64,000 bases of DNA from Collybia mongolica (GCA_013420905.1 JAAXNY010000008.1:3410001-3474000); one strand, 5' to 3'. Counted from the stretch's first letter, positions 12,596 to 23,380 are shown. Notes: a model not told the origin generated them from the letters alone. A program made the numbers and translations.

Positions 12596-12604
12596 CTTTA
12601 TATC
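12596..12604 (-). promoter_or_regulatory. TATA box of the laccase starting at 12524
   Basis: GATATAAAG on the minus strand, 72-80 bp before the ATG. Confidence 0.5.
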
Positions 12605-13163
12605 TCAGTAGATGAGGGCCGAGATATCCGAAAAAGGATTGGTACGTCACTCCGCTGACCTGGGGTTTTTAATTTCACAAATGATTCATTCTTCCACCAT
12701 GTTTTGAGATAGGTCGGCCCGTACATTGACATATGGGCCCCCTAAAACCGGTGGTAAAATTATGGGAGTACCTGACTGGGCGCTTTGTCAAAAACAGTGT
12801 GTGAAAGAATAGAGGAATATGTTTTGGCGAAAAGGCTGTTGTGGGAGGAGCGAATGGTCGGACGTACAACAGAAGGAGGTAATACGAAGCATTACGTAGA
12901 TCGTAGATGAAGAACCCTGAACCTTGAACGGCGCTAGATGTGTAATAGAAGAAGAGCCGAAGAATGGATTATTGGATAAGATGCTGCGGAATCTTCTGCG
13001 ATATGGGTGGCTCAAGTAGGCATTACGGAAGCCAAGGGCCATCCTGTGATTAAGTGGTGTGAGATTGAGGTATAATTATTCCATAAGGCTTGTGATAATA
13101 TGCACATACATAGGTCATTCCTTAGATTTCCATTGCCCAGCAAGGTGCCGGCAACGAGCTGAT
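12605..13163. other. Divergent intergenic region between laccase and small secreted peptide gene
   Basis: Shared upstream region of the laccase (minus) and the small peptide gene (plus), about 700 bp start to start. Such an arrangement would allow co-regulation, but no specific operator was identified. Minus ORFs at 12675-12869 and 12788-13042 look accidental. Confidence 0.3.
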
Positions 13164-13172
13164 ACTTAAAAG
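13164..13172 (+). promoter_or_regulatory. TATA-like box of the small secreted peptide gene
   Basis: ACTTAAAAG, 60-68 bp upstream of the ATG at 13232, at the spacing seen for other genes here. Confidence 0.4.
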
Positions 13173-13231
13173 ATCAAACCCCATCTTCGGTAGTTCAACT
13201 CCCATTGATATCTAGTTTACTGACAATCACC

Positions 13232-13559
13232 ATGCTCGTCCGCACAACCGCTTTGGTTCTTTCTGCTTTCGTTGTTGCTGCCTTAGCGGTGAGTAGTTCA
13301 CGACCCTACTGTCGGTGGTCTGGATTGAAGTTAGTGGACCCAGTTGGAGAAAAGAGGCGCGAACGTTGTCACTGTGGAACGAATTTACCACACTGTAATT
13401 GACGAATCGCCCTTCTTGGTGGATAAAACAACTACTATCATGTGGACGTAGGTGCTTACGTCCTTGTTGTGATCGACCTCACCCTCCTGCAAAAGTCAGA
13501 GTCCAAGTATTATCGAGACAGAAACTGTGACCCCGGAGCCTTCGCCGTTGCCCTTCTAG
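13232..13559 (+). CDS. Small secreted peptide precursor (74 aa) with KR cleavage motif, unknown function
   Basis: Three exons: 13232-13288, 13344-13447 and 13496-13559 (225 nt, 74 aa), both introns GT..AG. Exon 1 is a signal peptide (MLVRTTALVLSAFVVAALA). Exon 2 opens with LEKR, a dibasic site that the Golgi protease Kex2 could cut. The predicted mature part of about 50 residues includes ERIYHTVIDESPFLVD and KTTTIMWT and ends in a Ser/Pro/Thr/Glu-rich tail (ETVTPEPSPLPF). It contains no Cys. A paralogue with matching exon phases lies at 3737-5566, also next to a laccase, so the ERIxHxVID...PxLVD...TxTxxWT core is conserved. I do not recognise the family. It could be a secreted signalling peptide or effector-like protein; this is inference only. 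Confidence 0.75.
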
Positions 13560-14869
13560 TGGCCTCAAGATAAACGAGCACGTAACAGTAAGTCAAATAC
13601 TCAGCTTTCATCTGCGTTCTCCATTAATCCGTGATCTAGCGGGGTTGTTTCCTATTTTAACGTCCCAATACAATGTAATACATCAGAGAACTTACTACTG
13701 GGCATCTAAGAAAAAAATCGGTAAACATTGTATAGCCTGACGGGCAAATACATCAGTCCTGGGAGAAATTAAGAACTTCTTGAGCTGCACTCACAAGGTA
13801 CATATCTTGGGACAGCGGCCATCAAAACCGTGAATGACAGTACGCCGAAAATACAGTAACCCTTACCTTTTATGTATGTGGGGAATCTGCCCAGCACAAC
13901 TGACTCAGCGAGATTGATATGTATCGCGTGCATTCCCGTCAGGAACCGAGCCTCGATTCGGTTAGTTCCCCAGAGAAAAATATCAACTGCAAATGATGGG
14001 ATCGCGCTTTTAAACCGGGTTTGTTGGAGCCTTCACCGTAGCTTTTCGTGGCCCGATGTCTTGGCGGAACCTCCGTAATGGGCGTCGTGTATTGGGATAT
14101 GTCTGTATATCCGGTCCGAATTAGATCATTGGTAGCTTGTGCATGGTAAGGATAAGTTCTCGACCACATGGACTTTTTGGTGACAGATTGAAGAGAACTT
14201 GATCTTGCAGGCCACCGGAGCTCGCGAGGCAAGCACACACCCAAATGTCGCCGCCCTCGCCGCAAATCCGAGATAGAACGATTTTGAATGATTGACCTGC
14301 CTAGTTTTTAATCCGGGGATGGGGTGCGAACATCGTGGGTGATTTTTAGACGAGCCATTGGATATTAAGGTTCCCGTCCCTAAGGGCCTCCTCAATGTAG
14401 TTTGGCGGGTCGACAGTTTGATAAGGATCAGACTTAGAGTATTAGCTTCAGTAGAGACAGATTCCAGTGAGTACTGAAATCGGCGGTTTTCCTTCTCAGT
14501 CCAACCAGTTTTATATTTGCGCTTCTTTGTTTCAGACGCCATGGTGATGCCGAACCACACAACAGTCTGTCCCACTGCTGGCAGCCAGGAATTTATCTTG
14601 AGGAAATACAGGATTTGAATAAATGTCTTGTCAATTCCACCACATTTTCCTCCTAGAAAAATCATGAATATTTCTCTTTAATAAATCTGAGATGAACTCA
14701 CTATTCATTTGGTACGTTTGTCAAAAGGTTTTTTCAAGATTATTTGTAGAGTTTTCCTTAAAATGTGGAGCAGAAAAATGCAAGGTCTCTCCTTTGTGTT
14801 TCTGACGAAAATGCTTCTCATCCTTTAGCAACTGGGATTTCTAGATTTTCTTTTCGACCCTTGACGTCG
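13560..14869. other. Intergenic region, one unassigned minus-strand ORF
   Basis: Between the peptide gene and the protease-like pseudogene. A 179-codon ATG-initiated frame on the minus strand (14126-14665) is open but has no recognisable domain. A weakly similar sequence in the same orientation lies at about 16,400-16,500, so the pseudogene may be bordered by a short repeat. I would not call a gene. Confidence 0.25.
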
Positions 14870-16255
14870 TTCGTTTCAAGGAGGTCAAGGTCGACGAACC
14901 AGGGGATGAGGCCAAGAAACCCGTCGTCAGCCCGGTCGCCATCTGGGTTGGCGTCCCCCTCCGAGGTCAACTCCGCCACGGCTGCCCACGACGCCGCTCA
15001 GGCCGTCCCGGCCCTTCTCAAGAAGCACGAGATCAGCGATGTCGACGTTTACCACTTCCGCGAGTCTATCTACTGGCATAAGGCCGGTCCTCGGCTTCTC
15101 AGACCCGTCTATAACCACCAGCCGCTCGCCCGTGCCATTGGTCCCCTCACTCCCGCCCTCGGGGTCCCCGTCGCTACGGGGGCCAGGCCTGACGTTCAGG
15201 GAACGCTGGGTCTCTACCTCGCCAAGGGTGGTGGCAGCGATAGGCTCTTGGGCCTCACATGCCGTCACGTGCTAATCGCATCCGACAGACTCAACGTCGG
15301 ACATATCTACCACGGCAATAGGCCTGCCAGAAAAGTACTCCACCTTGGAAACAAAGCCTACGCCAAACTCGTTGACTGGATAAAAGTCGAGATAGGAGGA
15401 CACGGTATTGAAGCTGAGATCTGGAACGAATAGATCATGGAGTTGGAGAAGAGAGAGACCGGCAACGACCCTGTCGACGCTGAGGAGGCCAGGAAAGAGC
15501 GCATTAAGGGACGGTGCGAAGGAGGCGATTGAGGCACTTGCAAGACTCCTCAGTGAGGTCAAGAAGCACTGGAGAAAATCCGACAACTGCATTCTCGGCA
15601 TCCTTCTCCACACCCCACCCGTCGGTCTCGGCGTCGGAGACCAGCATTTCACAGAGGATTGAAGACTTGACCTGCTCAACCGGCCCAAGCTCGGAGAAGG
15701 CTTTCAGGGAAATCAAATCGACCTACTAACTTAAAAAATCTATTTATATATAGGCACCGAGCTAACGCCCAGCGAGTTCACCCGCAAGTGTTACACCCTC
15801 GCAGACGTCAACTGAGCATTTGAATATCCTTCAAATGGCCTGCTTCCACTTAAGGACACTCTCACCGACAAGCTCATGCGCGCCCCCGACATGTGGAGCC
15901 AGGACGGCGAAATATGCCTTTTGGTCGTCAAAGACGGTAACACCACGGGCATTACGCTCGGCCGCGCGAACGGCGTTTATTCCATCATTCGTGAGTACAA
16001 CTTGGATAGGTCCATCGCCGGAACCTCCGTGGAGTGGCCGATACTGGTCTACGACCTTAAGTCTGATTTCTCGGAACCTGGCAACTCGGGCTCCATTATT
16101 GCGAAATCCGTGGCCGCATCGGCGGCCTGCTTACTGGCGGTGCTGGAAAGGCCAAGTCCTCCGACTTGACCTATGCCACGCCGTTCTGGTGGCTTCTCGA
16201 CCAAATCAAGGCCAGCGGGTTCCCCAACGTGCACCTCAACGTCGTCCCCGAATAG
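14870..16255 (+). pseudogene. Trypsin-fold-like (PA clan) fungal protein family, multiply disabled
   Basis: Matches from memory an expanded agaricomycete family with GPLTPALGVPVA..ARPDVQGTLGLYLA, LLGLTCRHVLI (candidate catalytic His) and a late GxSGSII (candidate Ser; here EPGNSGSII, where GDSGS is usual). The product would be roughly 430 aa. Lesions read along the plus strand: a shift near 14,960 (VAIWVGV to PSEVN), TAG at 15431-15433, a shift near 15,510, TGA just after FTED (about 15,660), TGA at about 15,812 where kin have Trp (N-W-x-FEYP), and a shift near 16,130 before TGGAGKAKSSDLTYATPFWW. The final stop is TAG at 16253-16255. The nonsense codons fit CAG to TAG and TGG to TGA transitions. 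Flanking genes are intact. Confidence 0.75.
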
Positions 16256-16728
16256 GCATCTTGACAACGACAACGACATCGAAGATCGTTTTTTTCAAGG
16301 CCAGTTTTCGCAAAATTTGTGTTGAAGCAGTGGTTTTTCGTGTTGGTGACTTCGACCGAAGTGGAAGAAAAAAGCTTTGCATTCGTGTCCAAGGGTATTA
16401 GGTTCAATAGAGACGGAATTCGGTAATTTTCACAGTTTTTATGTGCGGTTGTTTATTTCAGGTGCTACGATGATACCGACTCCGCCACGGCATACTGACC
16501 AGAGTCTACTAGGAAATTATCAACCATGGGTTATTACAATTTTTTGTAAAAGAATTGATCATCATTTTCTGAGAGAATAAGAGTTGAAACGATAAAATAT
16601 GTTAAAGTGAGGCGGAATGGATCGTATGTTCCAGTTTGTGAAGTTATCCTTTCGTGGCGGCCCGGGAACTGTCAGGGGCCCGGAAAAAAAATAAGGGCAG
16701 AGCTCCAGTGCTGGTTGCTCCTTACCAC

Positions 16729-17995
16729 ATGGGACCTATTCCCCCAGAACTCATCGATAATATCATCGATTTTCTTTACGATGATCCTGACGCCCTCAGA
16801 GAATGCTGCATCGTTTCCTCGACATGGGTCGCATCAAGCCGGTATCACTTATTCAACCACGTCACCCTCCATCACCATCCCGATTTTCTTGGTCCATCGG
16901 CTGTGACCGACTGCCATCGCCTGTACGAAGTAGTGAAGGACACCCCACAGATAACTCAATATATCAAACATATTGTGATCCACAATAGCTATTCACGCGG
17001 CGTTAACGAGGACCGATCACTTCCCCTGCTCTTGAGAGCGCTCACCAGCCTTCGTTCGCTGGAGGTAAACCCCGGCCAGTACATCCGATCGTCCGTCATG
17101 TGGTCCGAGAACCTTTTAGAGGCTATCGCCTTTGCAATATCCTCCAAAACGTTCCACAAGCTCAGGCTTCATGCCTCCACCTTCGACCATCCAATTTCCA
17201 TCTTGCAGATGTTGCGATCATGTAGTGAGCTCAAGGTCTTGCAACTCACAAACATTGGGTTCCTGCCATGGACTCAAAGCGCTGTCCCCGGGTCTATCTT
17301 TGCGCAAACCGGCCTGGAAGACCTGCAAATAGGGGGGAAAGGGAGGATCCAACTCCTTTCGCTGGACCATCCTGTGATTGCTGGATGTTTGCTTCATCCG
17401 CTTTCGCCCATTGACGTTTCCGACGTCCGAGATCTTACTATCAAGATATATGGCGAATTCTCAGGAGCAGACGCGAAGTTGTTGAGCTCAACGCCGCTTG
17501 TGGAGCGTCTCCAGGTCTCTCTAATGACAGACAGTGAGTATTCTATATTTGTAGTACCCATTGTCCCGCTGACAAATCGCAGTCGGCGAAGAGAATACCC
17601 TTGACTTGAGCGGTAACGCTGAACTCAAGTATCTAATCCTCGAGGTTCCCGTCCTCCTAGACCGGTTCGATCCGCTCCCATGGCTTTTCGCCCTATTTTC
17701 TTCCATTCCCACCAACAACTCCCTCGAGCAGATCGCATTGACAGCCACCATCGATTTGCCCCCACCCCAGCTGACACTATCAGTATATCAAGAGAGCCTT
17801 GACGGCTGGAAGAGTATCGACTCCCTGCTTGTTGATCCCAAATTCTCGGCGTTGCGTCGAATACGGCTCGATTTCGCACTCGACAACCCCATTGATGATC
17901 AAATCGTCCCAACCATCATCGACGACATCCTATCTCAGTTTCAGGAACTAGACAATAGGGGCATATTGTACGTGGACACCTGTGAGATCAGATGA
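16729..17995 (+). CDS. F-box protein, 405 aa, two exons
   Basis: Exons 16729-17533 and 17583-17995, with a 49-nt intron GTGAGT..CGCAG. An F-box lies at residues 2-45 (IPPELIDNIIDFLYDDPDALRECC..VSSTWVASSRYHLF). A long C-terminal region without clear repeats is probably an LRR-like substrate-binding domain, as is common in agaricomycete F-box expansions. F-box proteins usually act as adaptors of SCF ubiquitin ligases via Skp1. The start was taken at the ATG just before the F-box; the frame is open further upstream only through a GTG. It has a tandem paralogue 230 bp downstream with the same F-box position and a matching intron site. Confidence 0.85.
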
Positions 17996-18224
17996 TGGGG
18001 GATGGTCGGGCTCGGGTGCATGTGCAGCGCTTTTGCCGCCCCAATGTTTGTATTATGTCTCTACCGGACACGTTAATTTACTCGATAAAAGCCCGCTTCC
18101 TTGGCGGCGGTTATTGTGAAACCCACCGAACCCTGGTCCGGTTTACTAGTGTTAGGACATGATGGTTTTGCTGGCACACCAAAAGTGGGAGATCTCCCAA
18201 CCGCATTTCCCACTGTCTCGATAG

Positions 18225-19523
18225 ATGTCTTCGCAAACACTTCCCCAGGAGCTTATTGACAATGTCATCGATCACTTCCACGATGATCGTCCATCCCTCA
18301 AAGCTTGTGCACTTGTTTGTCGGGCATGGCTCTCGTCATGTAGAGTCCACATCTTCCACACGATCTCACTCCAACCACCCACCGTGAACCTCCGAACTCA
18401 CATTTTCGGCACGACCACAGATAGCTGGCGGTTGTATAAGATCCTCCAGGCATCGCCGGATATCGCCCAACACATTCGCGACCTTCTAATATGTGAGGGG
18501 ATAGTGGGGAAGGAATGGATCAATGGGGATAAGGCGCTTCCTCTTCTTCTCAAAGAACTCAGGAATATCACAAAGTTCCAGCTCGAGCGATCCGCATCTA
18601 TGCGGGTAACATGGAAAACCCTTCAACCAGCTCTGAGGAGCGCCCTGATCAGTGTCCTTGGGTCGCCATCGCTTTTAGAACTCAACCTTGTTGGGTTAGT
18701 ATTCGACCGCCCAGCAGAGCTCTTGCGGCTGCTGCAATCCTGTCGGATACTGCGAGTGCTCAGAGCCGACCATTTGATCTTCCAGGATGAGCACTCGCTC
18801 GATTTCAGCTCGGTTGTGCAATCTAACCGCCCGCCTGCACCGTTGGACATCCTAGTCGTGGGGCCAAGAACGTCGACCGCACTCATCCGCTGCCTCCTGC
18901 ATCCAGAGTCAACCATCAATGTTAAGACCGTCCGGAAGCTCAGTCTAAGCATCTCCGGGAACTTCCCGGACGTCGCGCAGCTTCTGCGGTCCACGACCTC
19001 CATTGAGGAGCTCGAGCTTATCCTGATGAACGACAGTGAGTATCCCCCTTTGTCATTCCTGCACCGGCTCACGGCCCTATCAGTCGATCTGCAAGCATAC
19101 TGGACCCTCCCCTCAACCAACCACATCGACTTGAGCCACAACCCTCACCTCCACACATTAGAGGTCAAGTTCGACGTCATTCAACGCCAGGACGACCCGC
19201 TTCCTTGGCTCAACACGCTTTTACTCAGCGTCCGTACCCCCAACGCGCTGCGCCACATCAACATCGTATACAGCCTCTACCTGCCATCACCCTACATGGA
19301 CCGCTCTGTGAACACCACGATCTTCACCGGATGGAGAGACATCGATGTGACCCTTACGGGGATGGATTTCGTGCACCTTGAGAAGGTGAAACTGAATTTT
19401 GCGTTGGAGAACCCCATCGGCTTTGGCATTGCTCCGAGGTTCCTCAAGGAGGTGGACTTGCAGAGTCCGGCGTTGTTGGCGGGTGGGTTGTTGGAAATAG
19501 GAGCCTTTGATACGAGTGGCTAA
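18225..19523 (+). CDS. F-box protein, 432 aa (or 416 aa if a 48-nt in-frame intron is removed)
   Basis: The N-terminus MSSQTLPQELIDNVIDHFHDDRPSLKAC...CRAWLSSCRVHIF is an F-box, presumably an SCF adaptor. The frame is open throughout, but 19036-19083 starts GTGAGT, ends CTATCAG, is 48 nt and has no stop. It sits exactly where the upstream paralogue has its 49-nt intron (LMTD/LMND preceding in both). With it removed the join reads LMND-IDLQAYW, lining up with LMTD-IGEEN. I think the spliced form is correct. Antisense ORF 18623-19141 is a shadow. Confidence 0.85.
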   Translation: MSSQTLPQELIDNVIDHFHDDRPSLKACALVCRAWLSSCRVHIFHTISLQPPTVNLRTHIFGTTTDSWRLYKILQASPDIAQHIRDLLICEGIVGKEWINGDKALPLLLKELRNITKFQLERSASMRVTWKTLQPALRSALISVLGSPSLLELNLVGLVFDRPAELLRLLQSCRILRVLRADHLIFQDEHSLDFSSVVQSNRPPAPLDILVVGPRTSTALIRCLLHPESTINVKTVRKLSLSISGNFPDVAQLLRSTTSIEELELILMNDSEYPPLSFLHRLTALSVDLQAYWTLPSTNHIDLSHNPHLHTLEVKFDVIQRQDDPLPWLNTLLLSVRTPNALRHINIVYSLYLPSPYMDRSVNTTIFTGWRDIDVTLTGMDFVHLEKVKLNFALENPIGFGIAPRFLKEVDLQSPALLAGGLLEIGAFDTSG

Positions 19524-19902
19524 TGAATTTGTGATGTTGGTACGCGAAGTAGCACGGTTCGCGTGTGAAACCACGTGCCTATGGCCTCGTGAGCTTCTTT
19601 CAATGGCACGTGGCGTTGACGCGAACAATTCCCCAACATCAATTGCGTGGCCACTGCACAATACAAGTATCAGCGACGTCCCAATAAGATGGTTGAACAT
19701 GGTACTCACATGCAATATGTGCACACGATACTCGCTGGCCATGGTCGTTCATCACGACCCGATTTTTTCTTATCTCCGAATGCTTTGGCCTCCATTGTCC
19801 TTTGACCTGTCATCGTAATTTTCCGCTCTTCTATCAAAGCGCATAATGGGATACCATTGAAGAATATATTATCATTTCGGAGATGAATGTTTTGACTTTC
19901 AC

Positions 19903-19912
19903 TGTATAAATT
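19903..19912 (+). promoter_or_regulatory. TATA box of the gene starting at 19978
   Basis: TGTATAAATT, 66-75 bp upstream of the inferred ATG. It supports the inferred first exon, which lies outside the main open frame. Confidence 0.5.
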
Positions 19913-19977
19913 CCCGTATCCGAACCGTATCCTCCAACAAACTAACGCCCTGCAAACTCCCCGTCCTTTTCCTTACC

Positions 19978-21493
19978 ATGGAGATCAACAAGGCTGAACA
20001 ACATCCCCTACTCCCCTCGTGTCGCGATCTCATAAGAGAGGTTGATGAGCTGCAGAAACAAGGAGTATATGTACGCACCTTCATTTACTCCAAAGCCTCC
20101 CACCGTACTAAGGGTTTGTGAAGGACGCGCCACAATCTCCACCGATGATGTTGTCACCGTTGAAACAGAATGTAGGAAACGTTTGCACTATAGTTACTAG
20201 GCTAAATGTTAACCGTTTGCCGTTCTCATATAGCAACCTCTCCGCGAGCCGCTTGGAAGAAGTATATCAAATACCGAAGATCAAATTGACTCCAAAATCA
20301 TTTACGGTCACGCCTTGAATACGACGTCGCTCAAAGTCTCATCAGGACATGCTATTCCTCCCATATCCCACAGTGGGACCTACTTCAATGCCTCGAATGC
20401 ATCCGACGCCTCTTTCACAATTCATACCAACGTCTCTTTCGACTTGGGCGCCACTAGCCTTGTTATAGACAACACATCCTTAGACTGGTACAACGATAGC
20501 CGATCCTCCATCTCCAGCCCACTATCTGCGTCGTTTTCTTCTAGTCCAGATAATTCGAAGGCACAAGAGGATCAAAGTGTAAAATGTGGCGAAGCCTGTC
20601 TTCGGGCAGCACAGAAGGCGCTTATGGAGCGATATTCATCCCGTTCCTTCACCGCGTTTGGTTCCCGGTCTCCCGTCTCAACAGCTCCCCCACTCTCAAG
20701 ACAATTTTCCTCGTCTTCGTCAGCCTCGTCTTCGGTGTTGTCGAGCGCCCCAAAGCTCGTCGGAAGCGTTTACACGGCGGCACCGCACAACCCAGCCTCG
20801 GGGAAGCGCCACTTTTGCTTGGAGATCCGAGACCCCGTCGTAGCCTTCCACATGCCATCTGCGTGTACCAGCACCAAGGGCGTCGCGGTTACAGATATCC
20901 TTACCTTCGAAGGACAATGTATCGTTGATCCTGGTGCTTCCGTTGTCTCGGAGTTCACGAACGGGGACTTGCAAAGGACTTCTATTGACCTGGTTATCGA
21001 GGTATGTCTGTGCCCAACTCGAAGCAGATGCCATGAGTCTTATGGAACATATCATGTACAGTGGAAAGGCCACTCACGGGAGGTCGTCTCAATTCCCGTT
21101 CGGTGTGGCTGCGGCCACGAAATCAAAAAGGGCCAGATCGCACTAGAGATTGCGCGCGCCCATAGCAGATACTTTGCAGTGAGTACCCTTACTCGGCCAA
21201 ATCTGATCGACCCCCATTCTCCACGCAATATTCAGACGCACAGATGCGAAGAGACGTATCGAAAATCGACCGACATCATCACCAGCGTCGAGGACCTTCG
21301 GCTAATGGCCTTGTACACCAGAGACAACGGCGCCACCTGGAGGGCCCAACACGTAGTTGTTGAAAGCTTTACATACGAGTCTATGGAGTACCAGACGCAG
21401 GATGGCGAGCGTCGTTCTGGCACGGTGGCGTACTCAGGGCGTGGGCCGTCCAAGAAATTTATGGCATGGATGCGAGATCGGGTTGAGGTTTGA
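19978..21493 (+). CDS. Unrecognised protein, about 427 aa, five exons
   Basis: Inferred exons: 19978-20070 (MEINKAEQHPLLPSCRDLI..), 20124-20171, 20234-21001, 21062-21178 and 21236-21493. The join is consistent in phase. The first intron carries a TACTAAG branch-point-like motif. The last two introns are 60 and 57 nt, stop-free and in frame, so a naive frame reads through them. The middle has a Ser-rich low-complexity stretch (SSSSSASSSVLSS). The C-terminal half (KRHFCLEIRDPVVAF..FEGQCIVDPGASVVSEF..VRCGCGHEIKKGQIALEIARAHSRYF..GATWRAQHVVVESFTYE) is well formed but I recognise no domain. A decayed copy of its 3' end lies in the repeat block at about 23,765-26,449. Confidence 0.7.
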
Positions 21494-22571
21494 TTAAGCT
21501 CTGAATTTTTTCTAGATTTATTATTCGAGGGGTTTTTTAAGGACAGTTGTAACATATATTTGGATATTCGAATTTTGATAGCGTTGAGAAGAGGGTCTTA
21601 TTTGGTCATGTTGGTTGATGAACTATCTTTCTTCCTTCCCCAATCTTTTCCCCATTTCTACTTTCCTTCTCGTTGGGTTTCCTATGGCTCAAAAGCCTCT
21701 AGCATACAACAGAGACCAGCGCGTAGGAAGATGCAAACGCCACTAGTGCCTTATCGTCCGACCATAAACTTGGATAAGGCTCTCAGCTTGGCAAGAGCGC
21801 CGTCGCGCCGTCCAGGCTACACGCCATTGTAGGGAACGCCTAGCCTCGACATTCCGGCAGATTCTAAAGTCTCGAATATTCGGAAGACAACCCATATGTC
21901 CCCGACTAGGGTCCACTAGGGGCATCCAAACTTGGAATGAACTTCTACGATCTCTCTTACGACCACTTGTGACTGTCTCCGGCACGCTATGTACTTCCAT
22001 TAATCGTTGTTCGTTGGCCTCGCACATAAAGGCCAGCCGCCGCTTATACGAATCATTTGTGCTTTGCCTCCCCAAGGCGCATCGTTGAGGTCGTGGACAA
22101 TAACGTTACGATCAAAACCTCCAATATTTCTCATCGTCTAACGGTAATTCGGACCGCACAACTGCATATACCCACCCATCCGCGTCTATAGAGGGGCGGA
22201 ACAGCCTATACTCCATTAACCAGGGCCTGAAACCGCGAGTCCAGATGCCTTGATCTCAGTTACTTCGTATACGTAAAGTAACGCTGTGCCCAGTATCAGT
22301 TATTCTTTCCCTGGTCATCATACCCGACCAGCCCTTGGCACTGTTCTGCACCAGAATAGGAACATATCCAGTGTCTTATCTCCGACTCCTAGTCACCCTA
22401 TGTATGCGGCTGCAGTTCGCGTGCCCCCCGAGGTACGAATACAGCACAACCATCACCGCCCGCGCGTGTTACCCGCGTTCACGCGCCCGTACAATGCGCC
22501 GACACAACTTGCCGTAAGTGATAACCCTGATTCATGGTCGTTCTCCCCATGGGTCACACACACCCTCGTTG
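21494..22571. other. Intergenic region, no gene recognised
   Basis: 3' flank of the preceding gene and the upstream region of the secreted barrel protein. Minus ORF 21743-22075 and plus ORF 22286-22630 have no recognisable features and the latter overlaps the promoter. Nothing further is supportable. Confidence 0.3.
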
Positions 22572-22580
22572 CTATAAAAG
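22572..22580 (+). promoter_or_regulatory. TATA box of the secreted double-psi barrel gene
   Basis: CTATAAAAG, 67-75 bp upstream of the ATG at 22647. Confidence 0.6.
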
Positions 22581-22646
22581 ACACGTCCTTGGTTATGAAG
22601 CACCTCAACTCCAGCACTCCAGCACATTAAAACCCCTCACACCGAA

Positions 22647-23228
22647 ATGGAGACCCTCGCGCGCCTTGCACTCGTCGCATTAGCAGCCGCAGCTGCAAAC
22701 GCCTTCACAGGACGCGGTACGTCCCCCCCTGCTAGTCATGAAGCCCCCAGGAGGCCAATACTAATCCGTTCTCTAGCTACGTTCTACACCCCAGGTACAT
22801 CCCACGCTCGCTGAACCCCCCTGCTTCGCAGCGCTAAACGAAATATACTAACAGCGCAGAACGCATGCGGCTCCACCAGCGCACCGACCGATTTCGTCGC
22901 GGCCGTCTCGCTGGAGTACTTTGACGCGAACAGGTGCGTCCCTAACAATCACCTTCCCGCCCCCCTTGTATTCACCGCCCAATCAACACATAACAGGGAC
23001 ACCATCTGCAACACCCCCATTACCGTGACATGTAAGCATGCTATCCACCCGCTGCTGTGCCCGGCTAACCGGGCTTATCTTGCAGACCAAGGCAAGTTCG
23101 TCGATGTCGTGATCAACGACTCCTGCCCAGCTTGCGGCGGATTGCACGACTTGGACTTGTCGCCTGCGGCGTTCGAGGTTCTCGCTCCGCTTAGTGCAGG
23201 ATTGTTGGACCCTGTCACCTGGTCCTAG
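22647..23228 (+). CDS. Secreted RlpA/barwin/expansin-like double-psi beta-barrel protein, 114 aa
   Basis: Five exons: 22647-22716, 22777-22794, 22855-22933, 22997-23031 and 23086-23228 (345 nt). The signal peptide is METLARLALVALAAAAANA. The mature part shows the small fungal DPBB signature: NACGSTSAPTDFVAAVSLEYFD, then ICNTPITVTYQGK, DVVINDSCPACGGLHDLDLSPAAFEVL and LDPVTW. Cys residues near the conserved CG, IC and CPAC positions should form disulphides, and the DLDLSPAAF segment carries the family Asp. Known relatives are expansin-like/barwin-like secreted proteins acting on cell walls or as protease inhibitors; which applies here is not visible. The repeat block begins within about 100 bp downstream. 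Confidence 0.88.
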
Positions 23229-23317
23229 GCTGAAGTGGTCGGGCTCTCGAGTGGAAATGAGAGTAAAACCGCCCCCCCCCTAAATTTCTTGTGCCAGCTA
23301 CGTAGTAAATGGAATGA

Positions 23318-23380
23318 GTTGTATTGCGAACATTATACAGTGAATGATAGTCATACTTCTCCCTCCACAAATAAGTGCAC
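23318..23380. repeat. Decayed copy of sequence at about 50,770-50,830
   Basis: A stretch of about 55 bp beginning CATTATACA matches about 50,776-50,830 in the same orientation at roughly 80% by eye. Several differences are CG in the right copy and TG or CA in the left. The right copy is the 3' flank of the gene ending at 50,873, so one edge of the repeat block carries an aged copy of the other edge. Confidence 0.5.

Noticed and set aside
14126..14665. 179-codon minus-strand ORF
   Set aside because: ATG-initiated but featureless, crosses likely intergenic sequence; kept only as a note in the intergenic entry.
16654..16728. N-terminal extension of the first F-box protein
   Set aside because: It begins at a GTG; the ATG at 16729 sits just before the F-box, as in the paralogue.
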